Shown piece after piece: positions 34,812-35,389 of a DNA stretch of 35,389 nt. Source of the DNA: JADKIH01 sp031367345 (GTDB lineage: Bacteria; Bacteroidota; Bacteroidia; AKYH767-A; 2013-40CM-41-45). Position 1 is the first letter of the stretch. Each line of letters begins with the position of its first letter. A program made the position numbers and the translations under genes. The notes under the pieces are model-generated. The model saw nothing but the letters and a program-made list of their open reading frames with translations. It was not told where the DNA came from and did no database searches. The stretch lies in contig JANLPR010000023.1 of the NCBI GenBank assembly GCA_031367345.1, positions 1 to 35,389 of the forward strand, in the 5' to 3' direction.

Positions 34812-35389
34812 ATAAATTATATGCTTTTTCCATATATGTAATTTTAATACTCTTTCTCATACTCTATTTTACTCTTAGTTTTCACTCTCGATTAGCCGGG
34901 GATGATTTCTATTATCTCTGGTTAAAAAATACGTATGGTTCATGGGATGGAATGCTTTACCAATACAAGCAATGGAGTGGACGATGGTCTGCTCATTTTG
35001 TCGGTTGTAAACTGATTTCATTATGGAACAATCCCTTCTTTCTACCTGCTCTTAATTTTCTGTCCCTTGGTCTGTTATATTTTTCATTAAAAAGTGGATT
35101 AGAAAAAATTATTATTGCTCTGAAAATAAGTCTTGATAAATTTTTAATTCCTGTTTTTACATTATTACTTATTACAACATTTTTTTTCGTGAGTTATAGT
35201 ATTGGAGAGACGTGGTTTTGGTATATTATTATATTAACTTATTTATGGAGTATTATTGCTTTTATTCTATTGTTGAGCTTAAGCCTATCACCGGAAAATA
35301 ATATCTTAACCTATATTCTTATAGTGTTATGCGCTTCATTTATCGGCGGCGCTTCAGAATCCTATGCACTCATATTTTTGTTTGTTCTT
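34808..35389 (+). CDS. multi-pass membrane protein, DUF6056-like, 3' partial
   Basis: 194 codons are visible without a stop, running off the window. Hydrophobic helices alternate with loops: an N-terminal helix (YAFSIYVILILFLILYFTLS), a loop with AGDDFYYLW and YKQWSGRWSAHF, then several more spans, and GGASESYALIF near the end. The Asp-Asp near the first loop and WSGRW are typical of DUF6056-type proteins and of GT-C-like glycosyltransferases, which carry acidic residues in the first extracytoplasmic loop. Predicted role (transfer of sugars to a lipid or cell-surface polymer) is inference. The ATG overlaps the previous stop, so it is translationally coupled to the flavoprotein. Confidence 0.7.
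   Translation, partial: MNKLYAFSIYVILILFLILYFTLSFHSRLAGDDFYYLWLKNTYGSWDGMLYQYKQWSGRWSAHFVGCKLISLWNNPFFLPALNFLSLGLLYFSLKSGLEKIIIALKISLDKFLIPVFTLLLITTFFFVSYSIGETWFWYIIILTYLWSIIAFILLLSLSLSPENNILTYILIVLCASFIGGASESYALIFLFVL

Overview
The window is AT-rich DNA from a member of the Bacteroidota. Three things point there: many secreted proteins end in a type IX secretion (T9SS) sorting domain with a PNPF-like start; a TonB receptor has an N-terminal carboxypeptidase-regulatory-like domain; and promoters match the phylum pattern TTG, about 20 bases, TAnnTTTG. A lineage near Sphingobacteriales, Chitinophagales or an environmental relative is possible, but the sequence alone does not fix it. No rRNA, tRNA or CRISPR array was seen.

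Layout. Bases 1-4819 hold the 3' part of a giant C25-family cysteine peptidase of PorU2 type, whose 5' end lies outside the window. It converges on yebC through a shared hairpin terminator. Bases 5747-6510 are a decayed IS5-like element with degenerate terminal repeats. It abuts a compact toxin-antitoxin operon (7653-6509, minus strand): an XRE-HTH/Panacea (DUF4065) antitoxin followed by a RelE-like toxin, with promoter and repeated operator-like sites. Bases 7746-14553 are an array of six related T9SS-exported genes, intact, truncated, frameshifted or chimeric. Most are built from propeller-like repeats with a D-x-x-G-N-x-x-W core.

Bases 14830-17779 (minus) hold a CtpA-type S41 protease and a tightly overlapping trio: a YfiT/DinB-like protein, a secreted YciI-like protein and a 39-residue membrane peptide. 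A plus-strand lipoprotein amidohydrolase (17843-19495) ends inside a heptamer tandem repeat and is followed by a low-complexity repeat region. Bases 25437-19835 (minus) carry a large T9SS surface protein, a Cys-rich HYC_CC_PP-like protein, a TonB-dependent receptor and an HMA-domain protein, which look like a metal (probably copper) handling cluster.

Bases 33577-25680 (minus) form a five-gene fatty-acid beta-oxidation operon: acyl-CoA synthetase, fused hydroxyacyl-CoA dehydrogenase/enoyl-CoA hydratase, a secreted MORN-like repeat protein, thiolase and acyl-CoA dehydrogenase. It has a good promoter and a strong terminator. Divergent from it is a nitronate monooxygenase-like flavoprotein, overlapping by 4 bases a multi-pass membrane protein that runs off the right edge.

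The themes that tie the window together are T9SS export (a sortase-like peptidase plus at least seven cargo genes or remnants), fatty-acid degradation, metal handling, and one mobile or defence-like island (IS remnant plus toxin-antitoxin). Frequent 4-base stop/start overlaps indicate translational coupling.
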